Assembly: GCF_002272015.1 (NCBI RefSeq)
Contig: NZ_NPBY01000049.1
Span: 1-64,000 of the forward strand
Direction: 5' to 3'
DNA from: Paenibacillus campinasensis
Lineage (GTDB): Bacteria > Bacillota > Bacilli > Paenibacillales > Paenibacillaceae
Length of the DNA stretch: 64,000 nucleotides
The position numbers and the translations under genes are program-made. Under the pieces are notes generated by a model. The model made no database searches. It saw nothing but the letters and a program-made list of their open reading frames with translations, and was not told the DNA's origin. Below are positions 16,381 through 24,631 of this stretch, one piece after another. Position 1 is the stretch's first letter; each line of letters opens with the position of its first letter.

Positions 16381-18159
16381 GTGACTACACCGGACCGTTC
16401 TCGTGTAACTGTAGAGATATACGGAACTTCTTATAAACTTGTTGGCAACAGCGCGGAGTATACGAAGCAGGTTGCCAGTTATGTAGATGAGCGTATGCGC
16501 ACCATTTCCAAGAACCATTCGCGCCTGGACACCCCGCGCATCGCTGTCCTTGCAGCGGTACATATGGCAGAGGAAGCGCTGCAGATGCAGCAGTACCGCG
16601 ATGAAGCCAGACAGCTCACGGCCGAGCGTAACGAGCTGCGCTCCGAGCTTGCCAAAGTTCAGGGACTGCAGATTGAACAGCAGGAGCGGCATCGGCAGCA
16701 GAGTGAGCAAATGGAGCAGAAGCTGGCGGAGAAGACCGCGCTGGCCGAGCAATATCGTGCCGAGAATGAGAATTTGAGCGCAGAGGCCGAGCGGACGAAG
16801 GAGCTGCTTCAGAAGGAGTCCGAGCGGGTGCAGGCATTGTCGGAGGAGAAGCGGCAGCTTGAGGAGAAGCGGACAGGCGAGCTTGAGGAAATGGAACGGC
16901 GCCACAAGCAGGCACTGGAGGATCTAAAGCGCAATCATGCGCAGCAGCTGAAACAGCTGGCGGATGAGCACAAGCAAGCACTGGACAAGCTGGAGAACAG
17001 CCGAAAGCAAGCATTGGCTCAAAGCGAGCAGCGGCATACGGAAGCAGCGCGGAAGATGGAGCAGCAGCTGGCTGAGCAGCGTAGTCAAGGCGAGCAGCTG
17101 AAGACTCGCTTATCTGCGGCGGAGAAGGATATGAATGCGATTCGCACCGACTCGGCCAAGCTGAAGGAGCAGCTTGCGAACGTAGAGCAAGAGGCGGATG
17201 GTCTGCGCAAGGAGCTGACCTCTGCCCGTGCGAAGGTCGAGGAACAGGCGCAGGAGTTGCATGAACGGAAAGCGGAAGAGGCCAAATCCGAGGAGGAGCG
17301 CCGCCGCTTGCAGAAGCTTGTCGTTGACGCCAACCAGACGAACCGCAAGCTGCAGGAAGAGGCCAAGTCGCTAAACTCCGAGCTGGAGTCATGGCGCAAG
17401 CTGGCCGAGCAGCGCAAGGAGGAAACCGGCGAACTCGAGATGCGAATCGTGGAGCTGATGGAAGCTAACGAGACGCTGGAAGAGAGCTTGACATCCTTGC
17501 AGCAGGAACTCTCAGCTTTGAAGGACGAGGCGGAGAGAGCGGCAGCCAGCCGCATCCGTGCGCAGGAGGAGCTGAAGCAGCTTCAGCTGAAATACGAAGA
17601 GCTGGAGCGTTTCGGCAAGGAGGCGGCGCTTCGGGAAGAGGAAACAGCCAAGCTGTATGCCATGCTGGAGGAAGAGTATGACACGGTCTCCAGCCAGCTG
17701 GAGGAGCTGCGCAAGAAGGCGGCAGTCAGCGAGCAGGCGGAGCAGGAACTAAGAGAGCGGCTGACCCGCTCGGAACAAGAGATGGCCAGCTGGCAGTCGA
17801 AGTACGATGAACTGGCTGCCGAGCGCAACGAGCTGCAGCAGGCTCAGCGTGCTTATGAGGAGGAGCTTCAGACATGGCAGCGCGAGATTGCCGCTTCCCG
17901 TCAGACCTGCGAGCGGCTGGAGGAGGAGAAGAATAGCGCCTCCGAACAATATGCCCAGCTTGGAGAGCAGTATGAGATGGTGATGCATCAGTATCGGATG
18001 ATGCAGTCCGAACAAGAGATGCAGGCGGAGAAGAGTGAGAAGCTGGCCCAGGAGCATGCCAAACTGCAGGATGAATATGCGAAGCTGCAGGATGAATACG
18101 CCAAGCTTCAGGTGGAATACAACGAGTGGATTGAACTGATTGAGCAGGATCAGCATTAA
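16381..18159 (+). CDS. zapA: ZapA domain protein with a giant coiled-coil extension
   Basis: Residues 1-75 match ZapA, the FtsZ-ring stabiliser: RVTVEIYGTSYKLVGN, the YVDERMR helix, and RIAVLAAVHMAEEAL. ZapA is normally 85-110 residues, but this protein has 592. The remainder is an unbroken charged coiled coil rich in Glu, Gln, Lys, Arg and Leu, ending in three near-repeats of KLQDEYA. GTG at 16381 follows AAGGAGGG by seven bases, which decides the start. The long coil could span or crosslink division-ring components. The cvpA and polX genes usual between zapA and mutS2 in Bacillus are replaced here by two minus-strand genes. Function of the coil is inference. Confidence 0.85.
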   Translation: MTTPDRSRVTVEIYGTSYKLVGNSAEYTKQVASYVDERMRTISKNHSRLDTPRIAVLAAVHMAEEALQMQQYRDEARQLTAERNELRSELAKVQGLQIEQQERHRQQSEQMEQKLAEKTALAEQYRAENENLSAEAERTKELLQKESERVQALSEEKRQLEEKRTGELEEMERRHKQALEDLKRNHAQQLKQLADEHKQALDKLENSRKQALAQSEQRHTEAARKMEQQLAEQRSQGEQLKTRLSAAEKDMNAIRTDSAKLKEQLANVEQEADGLRKELTSARAKVEEQAQELHERKAEEAKSEEERRRLQKLVVDANQTNRKLQEEAKSLNSELESWRKLAEQRKEETGELEMRIVELMEANETLEESLTSLQQELSALKDEAERAAASRIRAQEELKQLQLKYEELERFGKEAALREEETAKLYAMLEEEYDTVSSQLEELRKKAAVSEQAEQELRERLTRSEQEMASWQSKYDELAAERNELQQAQRAYEEELQTWQREIAASRQTCERLEEEKNSASEQYAQLGEQYEMVMHQYRMMQSEQEMQAEKSEKLAQEHAKLQDEYAKLQDEYAKLQVEYNEWIELIEQDQH

Positions 18160-18240
18160 CATCCGGCTGCTGGCCTGTTCTCCATGCTTTCGCTGTCTAG
18201 GCGGGGCATGGGCGCGGCCAGTCTGTGGCATACATGCAAT

Positions 18241-18289
18241 AAAAGAGCGGTCATTCATGGTCCAGACGGCCACGGATGATCGCTCTTTT
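18241..18289. terminator. Bidirectional terminator between convergent genes
   Basis: AAAAGAGCGGTCATTC (18241-18256) pairs with 18274-18289 over 16 positions with two G-U pairs, with A and T runs at the ends. It serves the ZapA-like gene and the minus-strand lipoprotein gene. Confidence 0.85.
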
Positions 18290-18350
18290 ACGAATAACGT
18301 TATACAGCAGCAATAGCTGCTTATGTCATCATTTCAGATGATGGTGCTGC

Positions 18351-18737
18351 TTATTCCTCAACGATGATCTTGGAGATCATCTGGCTATGTCCGGAACCGC
18401 ACATGATGGAGCAGGAAACTTCAAATTCCCCGGTTTCCTCCGGAACGATAACTTTGGAGTTGTTGTTGCGGTCAAGCTGAAGGCCAAGGCCGGGAATCAT
18501 AATGCCGTGGTTGCCCTCCTCGTTCTCATAAGAGATTTGGACAGGCACCCCCTTCTTCAAATGATACTCCTCCTGATCAAACTTGAAGTTGGAGCCTTTG
18601 ATTACAAGCTCTGCTTCAGGAGCCACACCGGTCTCCATAATGCCGGAATCATTCTGGGCTTCGTTTTGATTTCCGCCACAGGCTGCCAGTACAAGAAGAA
18701 GAGCACACGTCACCGCGAGTGCAATGCTTTTTTTCAT
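18351..18737 (-). CDS. CuA-type cupredoxin lipoprotein
   Basis: This 128-residue secreted lipoprotein has a signal peptide ending in LAAC (Cys20). The rest is a single cupredoxin domain with a full CuA-like ligand set: His77, then C109-x3-C113-x3-H117-x2-M120 in SCSIMCGSGHSQM. That arrangement matches the CuA site of cytochrome oxidase subunit II, but the transmembrane helices and other oxidase genes are absent. It could carry copper or electrons at the outer face of the membrane, or deliver copper to an oxidase. AGGGGAGAG precedes the ATG. It is a single gene between terminators. Confidence 0.85.
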   Translation of the reverse strand: MKKSIALAVTCALLLVLAACGGNQNEAQNDSGIMETGVAPEAELVIKGSNFKFDQEEYHLKKGVPVQISYENEEGNHGIMIPGLGLQLDRNNNSKVIVPEETGEFEVSCSIMCGSGHSQMISKIIVEE

Positions 18738-18886
18738 ATTACTCTCCCCTATATATAAAATAAATATGAATTTTCAACCTTTATCATAGCCCAGATTGGA
18801 AAAGGATGCACATGTCTGATTTGAAAAATTGGTGAACGCTGCTTGTCCTGCTATGAGTGGACGGTCTAATCTTCAATGTGAGTAAC

Positions 18887-18948
18887 CGCAAAAAAACAGC
18901 AAAGGCCGCCCTAAGCTCAAAGACCTTAAGGGCAGCCTTCCCTGTTTT
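18887..18948 (-). terminator. Terminator of the small membrane protein gene
   Basis: On the minus strand a long stem with arms around 18925-18948 and 18894-18915 (AAGGCTGCCCTTAAG with CTTAGGGCGGCCTT and outer CAG pairs) ends in a run of seven T residues. Confidence 0.85.
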
Positions 18949-18987
18949 ACGCTGCACAAGCAGCTCATCCCCTGATCAAGCACCAGA

Positions 18988-19350
18988 TCAGTCGTTGTTT
19001 CTGCTTTTACCGGCTTCAAACGGCGTCGAGACAGGGATGAACAGATCGATAATCCCGATCACGAGTGCTGCAAGAATGGCGCCTAATACAGACACACTTA
19101 CGCCACCAACGACGAACTGGGCAATGTAGATAACAAGTGCACTGACCAGGAAGCCTACGATCCCGCGTCCGAAAGGCGTAACTTTTTTGCCGAAAATCCC
19201 TTCAATCGCCCAGCCGATCAGGGCAATGACAAGGGAGAGCAGCAAGGCGCTGCCAAATCCGCCTACCGAGAATTGGGGAACGATCCATCCCACAACCATA
19301 AGAACGAGCGCGGCTACGATAAATCGAACGACATGCCCGAGAAATTGCAT
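18988..19350 (-). CDS. Phage-holin-family / YvlD-like small membrane protein
   Basis: The 120-residue protein has four hydrophobic helices (starting about residues 8, 33, 62 and 87) with a short loop IFGKKVTPFGRG between the second and third, and a polar tail. This is the pattern of the YvlD / phage holin 4 superfamily membrane proteins, which in Bacillus are linked to envelope stress. No lysin gene is nearby, so a phage role is unlikely. AAGGAGG lies eight bases before the ATG. It is transcribed alone against mutS2. Function is not known. Confidence 0.78.
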   Translation of the reverse strand: MQFLGHVVRFIVAALVLMVVGWIVPQFSVGGFGSALLLSLVIALIGWAIEGIFGKKVTPFGRGIVGFLVSALVIYIAQFVVGGVSVSVLGAILAALVIGIIDLFIPVSTPFEAGKSRNND

Positions 19351-19523
19351 GATTGTTTGCCTCCTTAGAATAGGAACTGGAGTGTTACGCAGAATTTATT
19401 TTGTTCCATCTTTGCTGTTGTTATGTATGGAAGGATTTATCCATAAGCCGAAGAACGGAAATAGCTTATTTGTCCGGCTTTCGTTATAATATAGGCATTG
19501 ATTGAGAGGAGTAGTGAACTTCT

Positions 19524-21893
19524 TTGGATGACAAGATTTTGAAAACGCTGGAATATCGGAAGATTTTAAATACATTAACAGAATATACACAAACGTCGAT
19601 GGGGCGTACGGCTGCTGAACAGTTGAAGCCTGTCGCACAGCTGGAAGAGGTGAAGCGCCTGCTGGCTGCGACCGATCAGGCTTACACTGTCGACCGGCTT
19701 AAAGGAACACCGTCCTTGAGCGGCATTACCGATGTGAGGGAAGCGCTGAAGCGGGCGAAGATCGGCGGGACGCTCGGCACGCATGAACTGCTGGCCACAG
19801 CCAATACGATTCATGGGTCGAGGCGGCTCAAGCGCTTTATCGCAGGGGTGCACGAGGATGAGCCGATCGAGATGCTGTATAACCTTAGCGAGCTGATCTC
19901 GGAGCAGAAGCCGCTGGAGGATGACATCAAGGCATGCATCGACGACACGGCCGAGGTGCTGGATTCCGCAAGCGCGGAGCTGGCCCAGATCAGACGGGAG
20001 CTGCGAAACGGCGAGGCCCGCATCCGGGAAAAGCTGGAGTCCATGATTCGTTCACAATCGGTAGCGAAGATGCTCCAGGATCAGCTGATTACCATTCGCG
20101 GCGATCGCTTTGTTATCCCGGTTAAGGCGGAGTACCGCTCTTATTTTGGCGGGATCGTGCATGATCAGTCCGGTTCAGGCGCAACCCTGTTCATCGAGCC
20201 GGAATCGATTGTAGCGATGAACAACAAGCTGCGGGAGACGCGGATTCGCGAAGAGCGCGAAATTGAAGCGATTTTGCAGAAGCTGAGCGCCAAAGTCGGC
20301 GAGCAGGCCGACCTGATCGCGATGGATATCGACATCGTTGGACAGCTTGACTTTATTTTTGCCAAAGCGCGGATGGCCCATGTGATGAAAGCGGTGCTTC
20401 CGCGCATGAATGACAGAGGCTATCTGAAGCTGAGAAAAGGAAGGCACCCGCTGATTCCGAGAGAACAGGTCGTTCCGATTGACGTGGAGCTTGGCAATGA
20501 CTTCACCTCCATCATCGTGACCGGTCCGAACACCGGGGGCAAGACGGTCACGCTGAAAACGATCGGCCTGCTGAATCTGATGGCGATGTCGGGTCTCTTC
20601 ATTCCGGCGGAAGAGGGGAGCCAGATGTGCGTGTTCGATGCGATTTTTGCCGATATCGGCGATGAGCAGAGCATCGAGCAGAGCCTGAGTACCTTCTCAA
20701 GCCATATGACCAATATTATCCGGATATTAAACACGATGACTCCGAAAAGCCTGGTTCTTCTCGATGAAGTCGGCGCTGGCACAGACCCGGCAGAAGGATC
20801 GGCGCTTGCCATTGCGATCCTGGAACATATCCACCGCACCGGCTGCCGCATGGTCGCGACAACCCACTATTCCGAGCTGAAGGCCTACGCGTATGAGCGC
20901 AAAGGGGTTATCAATGCGAGCATGGAGTTTGATATCAACACCTTGAGCCCGACGTATCGACTGCTGGTCGGCGTTCCTGGCCGAAGCAACGCCTTTGCGA
21001 TTGCAGAGCGGCTTGGTCTGCCGGGAACGATTCTCGACTTCGCCCGCGGCGAGGTGAAGGAAGAAGATCAGCGGGTGGAGCATATGATTGCTTCTCTGGA
21101 GGAGAATCGGCATTCTGCTGAAGTCGAGCGCGAGCGTGCGGAGCAGGTCCGCCAGGAGATGGAGGCGCTGCGGGCTCGCCATCAGCAGGAGCTGCAGAAG
21201 CTGGAGGAGCAGCGGGACAAACTGGTGGAGAAAGCTCGCACCGACGCCAAGAAGATCGTTGATAAGGCTCGGAGCGAAGCGGAAGACATCATTGCCGAGC
21301 TTCGCAAGCTTGCTCAGGAAGAAGGCGCAGCGGTGAAAGACCACAAGCTGATTGCCGCCCGCAAAAGGCTGGAAGATGCTGTGCCGGAGCAGCGCCGAAA
21401 GGCTGGCCACCAGACGGCAGGCAAGAAGCAGCGCAGCATTGAGGCCGGCGATGAGGTGAGAGTGCTCAGCCTGAATCAGAAGGGCCATGTCGTTGAGCTG
21501 GCTGGCTCGAAGGAAGCACTCGTGCAGCTTGGCATCATGAAAATGAAGGTGGCTCTGGACGATCTCGAGTTGCTGTCGGAGTCCGTTCCGGCTTCTAAGC
21601 AGGCGCCAAGACAGCAGGCGACGGTGCTCAAGCGGACAAGGGATGCGAGCATCCGCAATGAGCTTGATCTGCGCGGGGCGAATCTGGAAGAGGCGCTAAT
21701 TGAGGTCGACCGGTTTATCGACGAGGCGTTCCTTGGTAATCTGGGCCAAATCTACATCATTCACGGCAAAGGAACCGGCATTCTCCGCTCCGGCATTCAG
21801 GAGTATTTGCGGAAGCACAAGCATGTCAAGAGCTACCGTCTCGGTAATTATGGAGAAGGCGGTGCCGGTGTGACGATCGCGGAGCTGAAATAG
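19524..21893 (+). CDS. mutS2: Endonuclease MutS2
   Basis: MutS2 (789 residues, family about 785) is a MutS paralogue that acts on recombination intermediates and collided ribosomes rather than on mismatches. It lacks the mismatch-binding domain I of MutS. Visible are the ATPase core with GPNTGGKT (about residue 333), LLDEVGAGTDPAEGSALA, the STFSSHMTNI segment, a long charged coiled coil, a KOW-like linker and a C-terminal Smr nuclease domain with LDLRGANLEEAL and IIHGKGTGILR. Start is TTG at 19524, twelve bases after AGGAG; a nearby GTG runs into a stop. Confidence 0.95.
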   Translation: MDDKILKTLEYRKILNTLTEYTQTSMGRTAAEQLKPVAQLEEVKRLLAATDQAYTVDRLKGTPSLSGITDVREALKRAKIGGTLGTHELLATANTIHGSRRLKRFIAGVHEDEPIEMLYNLSELISEQKPLEDDIKACIDDTAEVLDSASAELAQIRRELRNGEARIREKLESMIRSQSVAKMLQDQLITIRGDRFVIPVKAEYRSYFGGIVHDQSGSGATLFIEPESIVAMNNKLRETRIREEREIEAILQKLSAKVGEQADLIAMDIDIVGQLDFIFAKARMAHVMKAVLPRMNDRGYLKLRKGRHPLIPREQVVPIDVELGNDFTSIIVTGPNTGGKTVTLKTIGLLNLMAMSGLFIPAEEGSQMCVFDAIFADIGDEQSIEQSLSTFSSHMTNIIRILNTMTPKSLVLLDEVGAGTDPAEGSALAIAILEHIHRTGCRMVATTHYSELKAYAYERKGVINASMEFDINTLSPTYRLLVGVPGRSNAFAIAERLGLPGTILDFARGEVKEEDQRVEHMIASLEENRHSAEVERERAEQVRQEMEALRARHQQELQKLEEQRDKLVEKARTDAKKIVDKARSEAEDIIAELRKLAQEEGAAVKDHKLIAARKRLEDAVPEQRRKAGHQTAGKKQRSIEAGDEVRVLSLNQKGHVVELAGSKEALVQLGIMKMKVALDDLELLSESVPASKQAPRQQATVLKRTRDASIRNELDLRGANLEEALIEVDRFIDEAFLGNLGQIYIIHGKGTGILRSGIQEYLRKHKHVKSYRLGNYGEGGAGVTIAELK

Positions 21894-22014
21894 CGTTGTC
21901 GTTAACTAAGAATAAGAAACCAGCATCTCTTTCCGTGCGTATACAATAGAAGCACAATTCGGTGCGCCTTGAGCCTGAGCGGCGAGGTGCAGCTTGGGGA
22001 GGAACAAGAGAGCA

Positions 22015-22437
22015 ATGACGGAAATGATCGATCAATTGCTGACACATCCGCTGGGTGTGCTGGTCGGCTTTTTCTCGGTGGCGATTTTGGCGCTTATCGT
22101 ATATCTGTCCTGTTTTGAATGGGTGACAAAATACAACTGCTGGGATGAGATACGTAAAGGAAATGTAGCGGCTGCAATGGTCACCGGAGGCAAAATTTTT
22201 GCACTATGCAACGTAATGCGATACAGTATTACAGCGAATACCTCGATTTACGGGATGATCAAGTGGTCCTTTTTCGGGTTTATACTGCTGCTGGTTGCCT
22301 ATCTGCTGCTGGAGTTTTTAACACCGGTATTCTCGGTTGATGAGGAAATTTCGAAGGATAACCGTGCGGTGGGGCTGACGGTCATGCTGATTACCGTGTC
22401 GCTGTCTTACATTATCGGCTCCAGCATTTTGGGATGA
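22015..22437 (+). CDS. DUF350-type integral membrane protein
   Basis: The 140 residues contain four hydrophobic helices arranged as two repeats (helices near 14-34, 53-68, 81-98 and 118-138), each preceded by short charged loops (EEISKDNRAVG before the last). DUF350 proteins have this duplicated layout. Their role is unknown, and no polyamine or lipid gene is adjacent to help. ATG at 22015 has GGGGAGGAAC ten bases upstream. A small membrane peptide gene follows 62 bases later and may share the mRNA. Confidence 0.72.
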   Translation: MTEMIDQLLTHPLGVLVGFFSVAILALIVYLSCFEWVTKYNCWDEIRKGNVAAAMVTGGKIFALCNVMRYSITANTSIYGMIKWSFFGFILLLVAYLLLEFLTPVFSVDEEISKDNRAVGLTVMLITVSLSYIIGSSILG

Positions 22438-22499
22438 TCAGCAGGAACGCAAGCGGATGTTAACCGATTCATATTGATGGCTTCGGGGGGACGAAGAGG

Positions 22500-22580
22500 A
22501 TGAAATATTTGCCGCGAATTCTGTTTGCGGTTGCCTTGATCTTTTTTGTATCAGGCATCGTGTATTTGATGAACCAATAG
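22500..22580 (+). CDS. Possible 26-residue single-span membrane peptide
   Basis: The frame ATG 22500 to TAG 22580 encodes MKYLPRILFAVALIFF followed by VSGIVYLMNQ: two positive charges, then one hydrophobic helix. GGGGGG lies nine bases upstream. It sits between the DUF350 gene and a zinc-motif gene on the same strand with short gaps, so it is probably co-transcribed. The positive-inside charge pattern and ribosome site argue for a real gene. There is no homologue I can name. Confidence 0.55.
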   Translation: MKYLPRILFAVALIFFVSGIVYLMNQ

Positions 22581-22629
22581 ATAGGGAGTACAAGGGCCTG
22601 CTGCCTGAATGGGGGAAGGCCGTTTGAAT

Positions 22630-23205
22630 ATGGAAAGGAATGAAGAGCCTATGGAACCTACAGTATGCCCATGGTGCCAAACTGAAATTGTGTGGGATGA
22701 GGAGATAGGTCCAGAGGAGACTTGCCCTCATTGCGCCAATGAGCTGAAAGGGTACCGCACATTGAATATTGCACTGGGCACAGAAGAGGAAGAAGCGGAG
22801 CTGGATGAGGAAGTAGACATCTCGGATCGCGATGATGAGGAGGAGACAGCGTCCGGTTCGTTCTGGCCCCCGGAGACCGAATCATTGTCGTCGCTGCGCA
22901 CGATTGACAAGTACGGTGATGATGTGGACCTGTACGCGTTCGAGGAGTCGGTGGAGAAGCTGCTTGATGAGCAGGAAGAGGCGCCGGAATGCGTTCACTG
23001 TCGGGAGTACATGCTGCTGGCCGGAACCCAGCGGGTCGAGGAAGGATTCACGCCGGCTACGCCAGCCCTCGTCAAAGGGCCGCTGCTGAAGCCGCCGTTT
23101 GATCTGCATGTATATATTTGTCCGGGATGCTTCCAGGTGCATACCAGCTTGGCCGAGGAAGACCGCTTGCGACTTATTCGAGGGCTTATCGATAACCAGA
23201 AGTAG
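22630..23205 (+). CDS. Acidic zinc-ribbon protein, function unknown
   Basis: This protein of about 191 residues has two cysteine pairs at the front (CPWC, CPHC) that should form one zinc ribbon, an acidic middle (EEEEAELDEEVD and DDEEE), and a second set (CVHC, CPGC) near the C-terminus, again zinc-ribbon-like. I do not recognise a named family. Start could be ATG 22630 (GGGGAAGG eleven bases upstream) or ATG 22651, ten bases after AAGGAA, which would begin MEPTVCPWC. It ends at its own terminator and is likely in the same transcript as the DUF350 gene. Confidence 0.75.
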   Translation: MERNEEPMEPTVCPWCQTEIVWDEEIGPEETCPHCANELKGYRTLNIALGTEEEEAELDEEVDISDRDDEEETASGSFWPPETESLSSLRTIDKYGDDVDLYAFEESVEKLLDEQEEAPECVHCREYMLLAGTQRVEEGFTPATPALVKGPLLKPPFDLHVYICPGCFQVHTSLAEEDRLRLIRGLIDNQK

Positions 23206-23220
23206 CCTTCGCACCAATTA

Positions 23221-23259
23221 AGCCAATCCCCTTCGATTGATAGAGGGGGTTGGCTTTTT
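23221..23259 (+). terminator. Rho-independent terminator
   Basis: AGCCAATCCCCTTC (23221-23234) pairs with GAGGGGGTTGGCT (about 23243-23255), then TTTTT. Confidence 0.88.
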
Positions 23260-23363
23260 CTTATTTATTTTGGCATGAGATGGACAGGCTCCCGTTCATG
23301 AACTTGACGCCTTGGGGGTACAATAGCCAGGACTTCAAGTGTAGAGCCAAGGGAGGATCTGGA

Positions 23364-24566
23364 ATGAGTCGAAACAAGGACCCTCAGTCTGTACTTCTGT
23401 TAACGGTGCATGCTTTGTTTATGTTATCCGGCGCATTGTCGGGCACATTCCTTAATGTGTATTTGTGGAAAAGCCGTCAGGATTACGCCATGCTTGGCTG
23501 GTTTACGATTGCGCAGCAGATTGCGCTCGGGATTACGTTCATAGCAGCCGGCAAATGGGTGAAGGAATACAATAAAATGAATGCGCTTCGCCTCGGCATA
23601 GGGGTGTCGGGGCTTTTTTATTTATGCGTGTTGTGGGCCGGGAATCAGGCGGTAGAATATATATGGCCGCTCGGGCTTCTTCTTGGTGTGTCGCTTGGTT
23701 TGTTCTGGCTCGCCTTTAACGTCGTCTATTTTGAGATATCGGAGGCAAGCAACCGGGACTGGTTCAACGGCTGGCTCGGCTTGCTTGGTTCTGTGACCGG
23801 CATTATCGGGCCTTGGGCTGCGGGTTTAATCATTACGATGATGCACGGGGAGCGGGGATACCGGTTTATATTCACCGTGTCGATGATCATATACGCGGCT
23901 ACCGTGGTCCTCAGCTTCTTTCTCCGCAAGCGCCCGGTTCAGGGCGGCTACGACTGGCTTGAGGGCTATCGCAAGCTGAAGGAGAGCCGCATGTGGCGTC
24001 ATGCCGTAGGGGGATTGATCTTTCAGGGGATTAGGGAAGGGGTATTTTCCTTCCTTATTTTTATCCTTGTCTATGTAGCGACAGACCAGGAAGCGAAGAT
24101 CGGGCAGTTTGCCCTCATTACGTCCCTGGTATCGCTTGTCAGCTACTGGGTGGCCGGCAAGTGGTTCAAGCCGCACCGCCGAAGCGTCGGAATGCTGGTG
24201 GGGGCGGTTCTGCTGCTCATTGTGATCGTGCCGCTGCTGTGGAAGGTGAATTATGTGACGCTGCTCATTCTCGGAATTGGAACGTCGCTGTTTATTCCTT
24301 TGTTCATGCTGCCTGCCGTCTCGGTCAGCTTCGATCTGATGGGCGCCAACCGCGATAACGTTGAGAAAAGAGTGGAGCTTGTGGCGCTGAGGGAACTGAG
24401 TCTTATGACCGGGCGTATTGCGGGGCTGCTCATTTTTATAGGGGTGCTTGCTTTTCGCCGCGACCCGTCCACGATCACGTTGCTGATGCTTTTGCTGGGC
24501 GCCTCTCCCGTCGGGGCTTGGATGTTCATGCGCAAGCTTTTTTCCTGGAAGCAGCATGCTGCTTAG
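23364..24566 (+). CDS. MFS transporter
   Basis: This 400-residue polytopic membrane protein has about 11-12 hydrophobic helices in two halves, with a charged central loop (FFLRKRPVQGGYDWLEGYRKLKES) between helices 6 and 7. That is the layout of the major facilitator superfamily, here of the poorly characterised YitG/YqgE-like exporters. The substrate is unknown. ATG at 23364 follows GGGAGGAT. Neighbours give no hint: the next gene is convergent and encodes an FAD oxidoreductase. Confidence 0.85.
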   Translation: MSRNKDPQSVLLLTVHALFMLSGALSGTFLNVYLWKSRQDYAMLGWFTIAQQIALGITFIAAGKWVKEYNKMNALRLGIGVSGLFYLCVLWAGNQAVEYIWPLGLLLGVSLGLFWLAFNVVYFEISEASNRDWFNGWLGLLGSVTGIIGPWAAGLIITMMHGERGYRFIFTVSMIIYAATVVLSFFLRKRPVQGGYDWLEGYRKLKESRMWRHAVGGLIFQGIREGVFSFLIFILVYVATDQEAKIGQFALITSLVSLVSYWVAGKWFKPHRRSVGMLVGAVLLLIVIVPLLWKVNYVTLLILGIGTSLFIPLFMLPAVSVSFDLMGANRDNVEKRVELVALRELSLMTGRIAGLLIFIGVLAFRRDPSTITLLMLLLGASPVGAWMFMRKLFSWKQHAA

Positions 24567-24589
24567 CCTACCTATACGATTGTTCCAAA

Positions 24590-24631
24590 AACAACCTCCA
24601 GACTGGCGTCATAGCCGAGCTGGAGGTTGTT
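24590..24631. terminator. Bidirectional terminator between convergent genes
   Basis: AACAACCTCCAG (24590-24601) and CTGGAGGTTGTT (24620-24631) are perfect complements. The hairpin abuts the stop of the minus-strand gene. Confidence 0.85.

Noticed and set aside
18988-19350. Phage holin
   Set aside because: No lysin or other phage gene nearby; the family name reflects the superfamily, and a YvlD-like membrane protein fits better.
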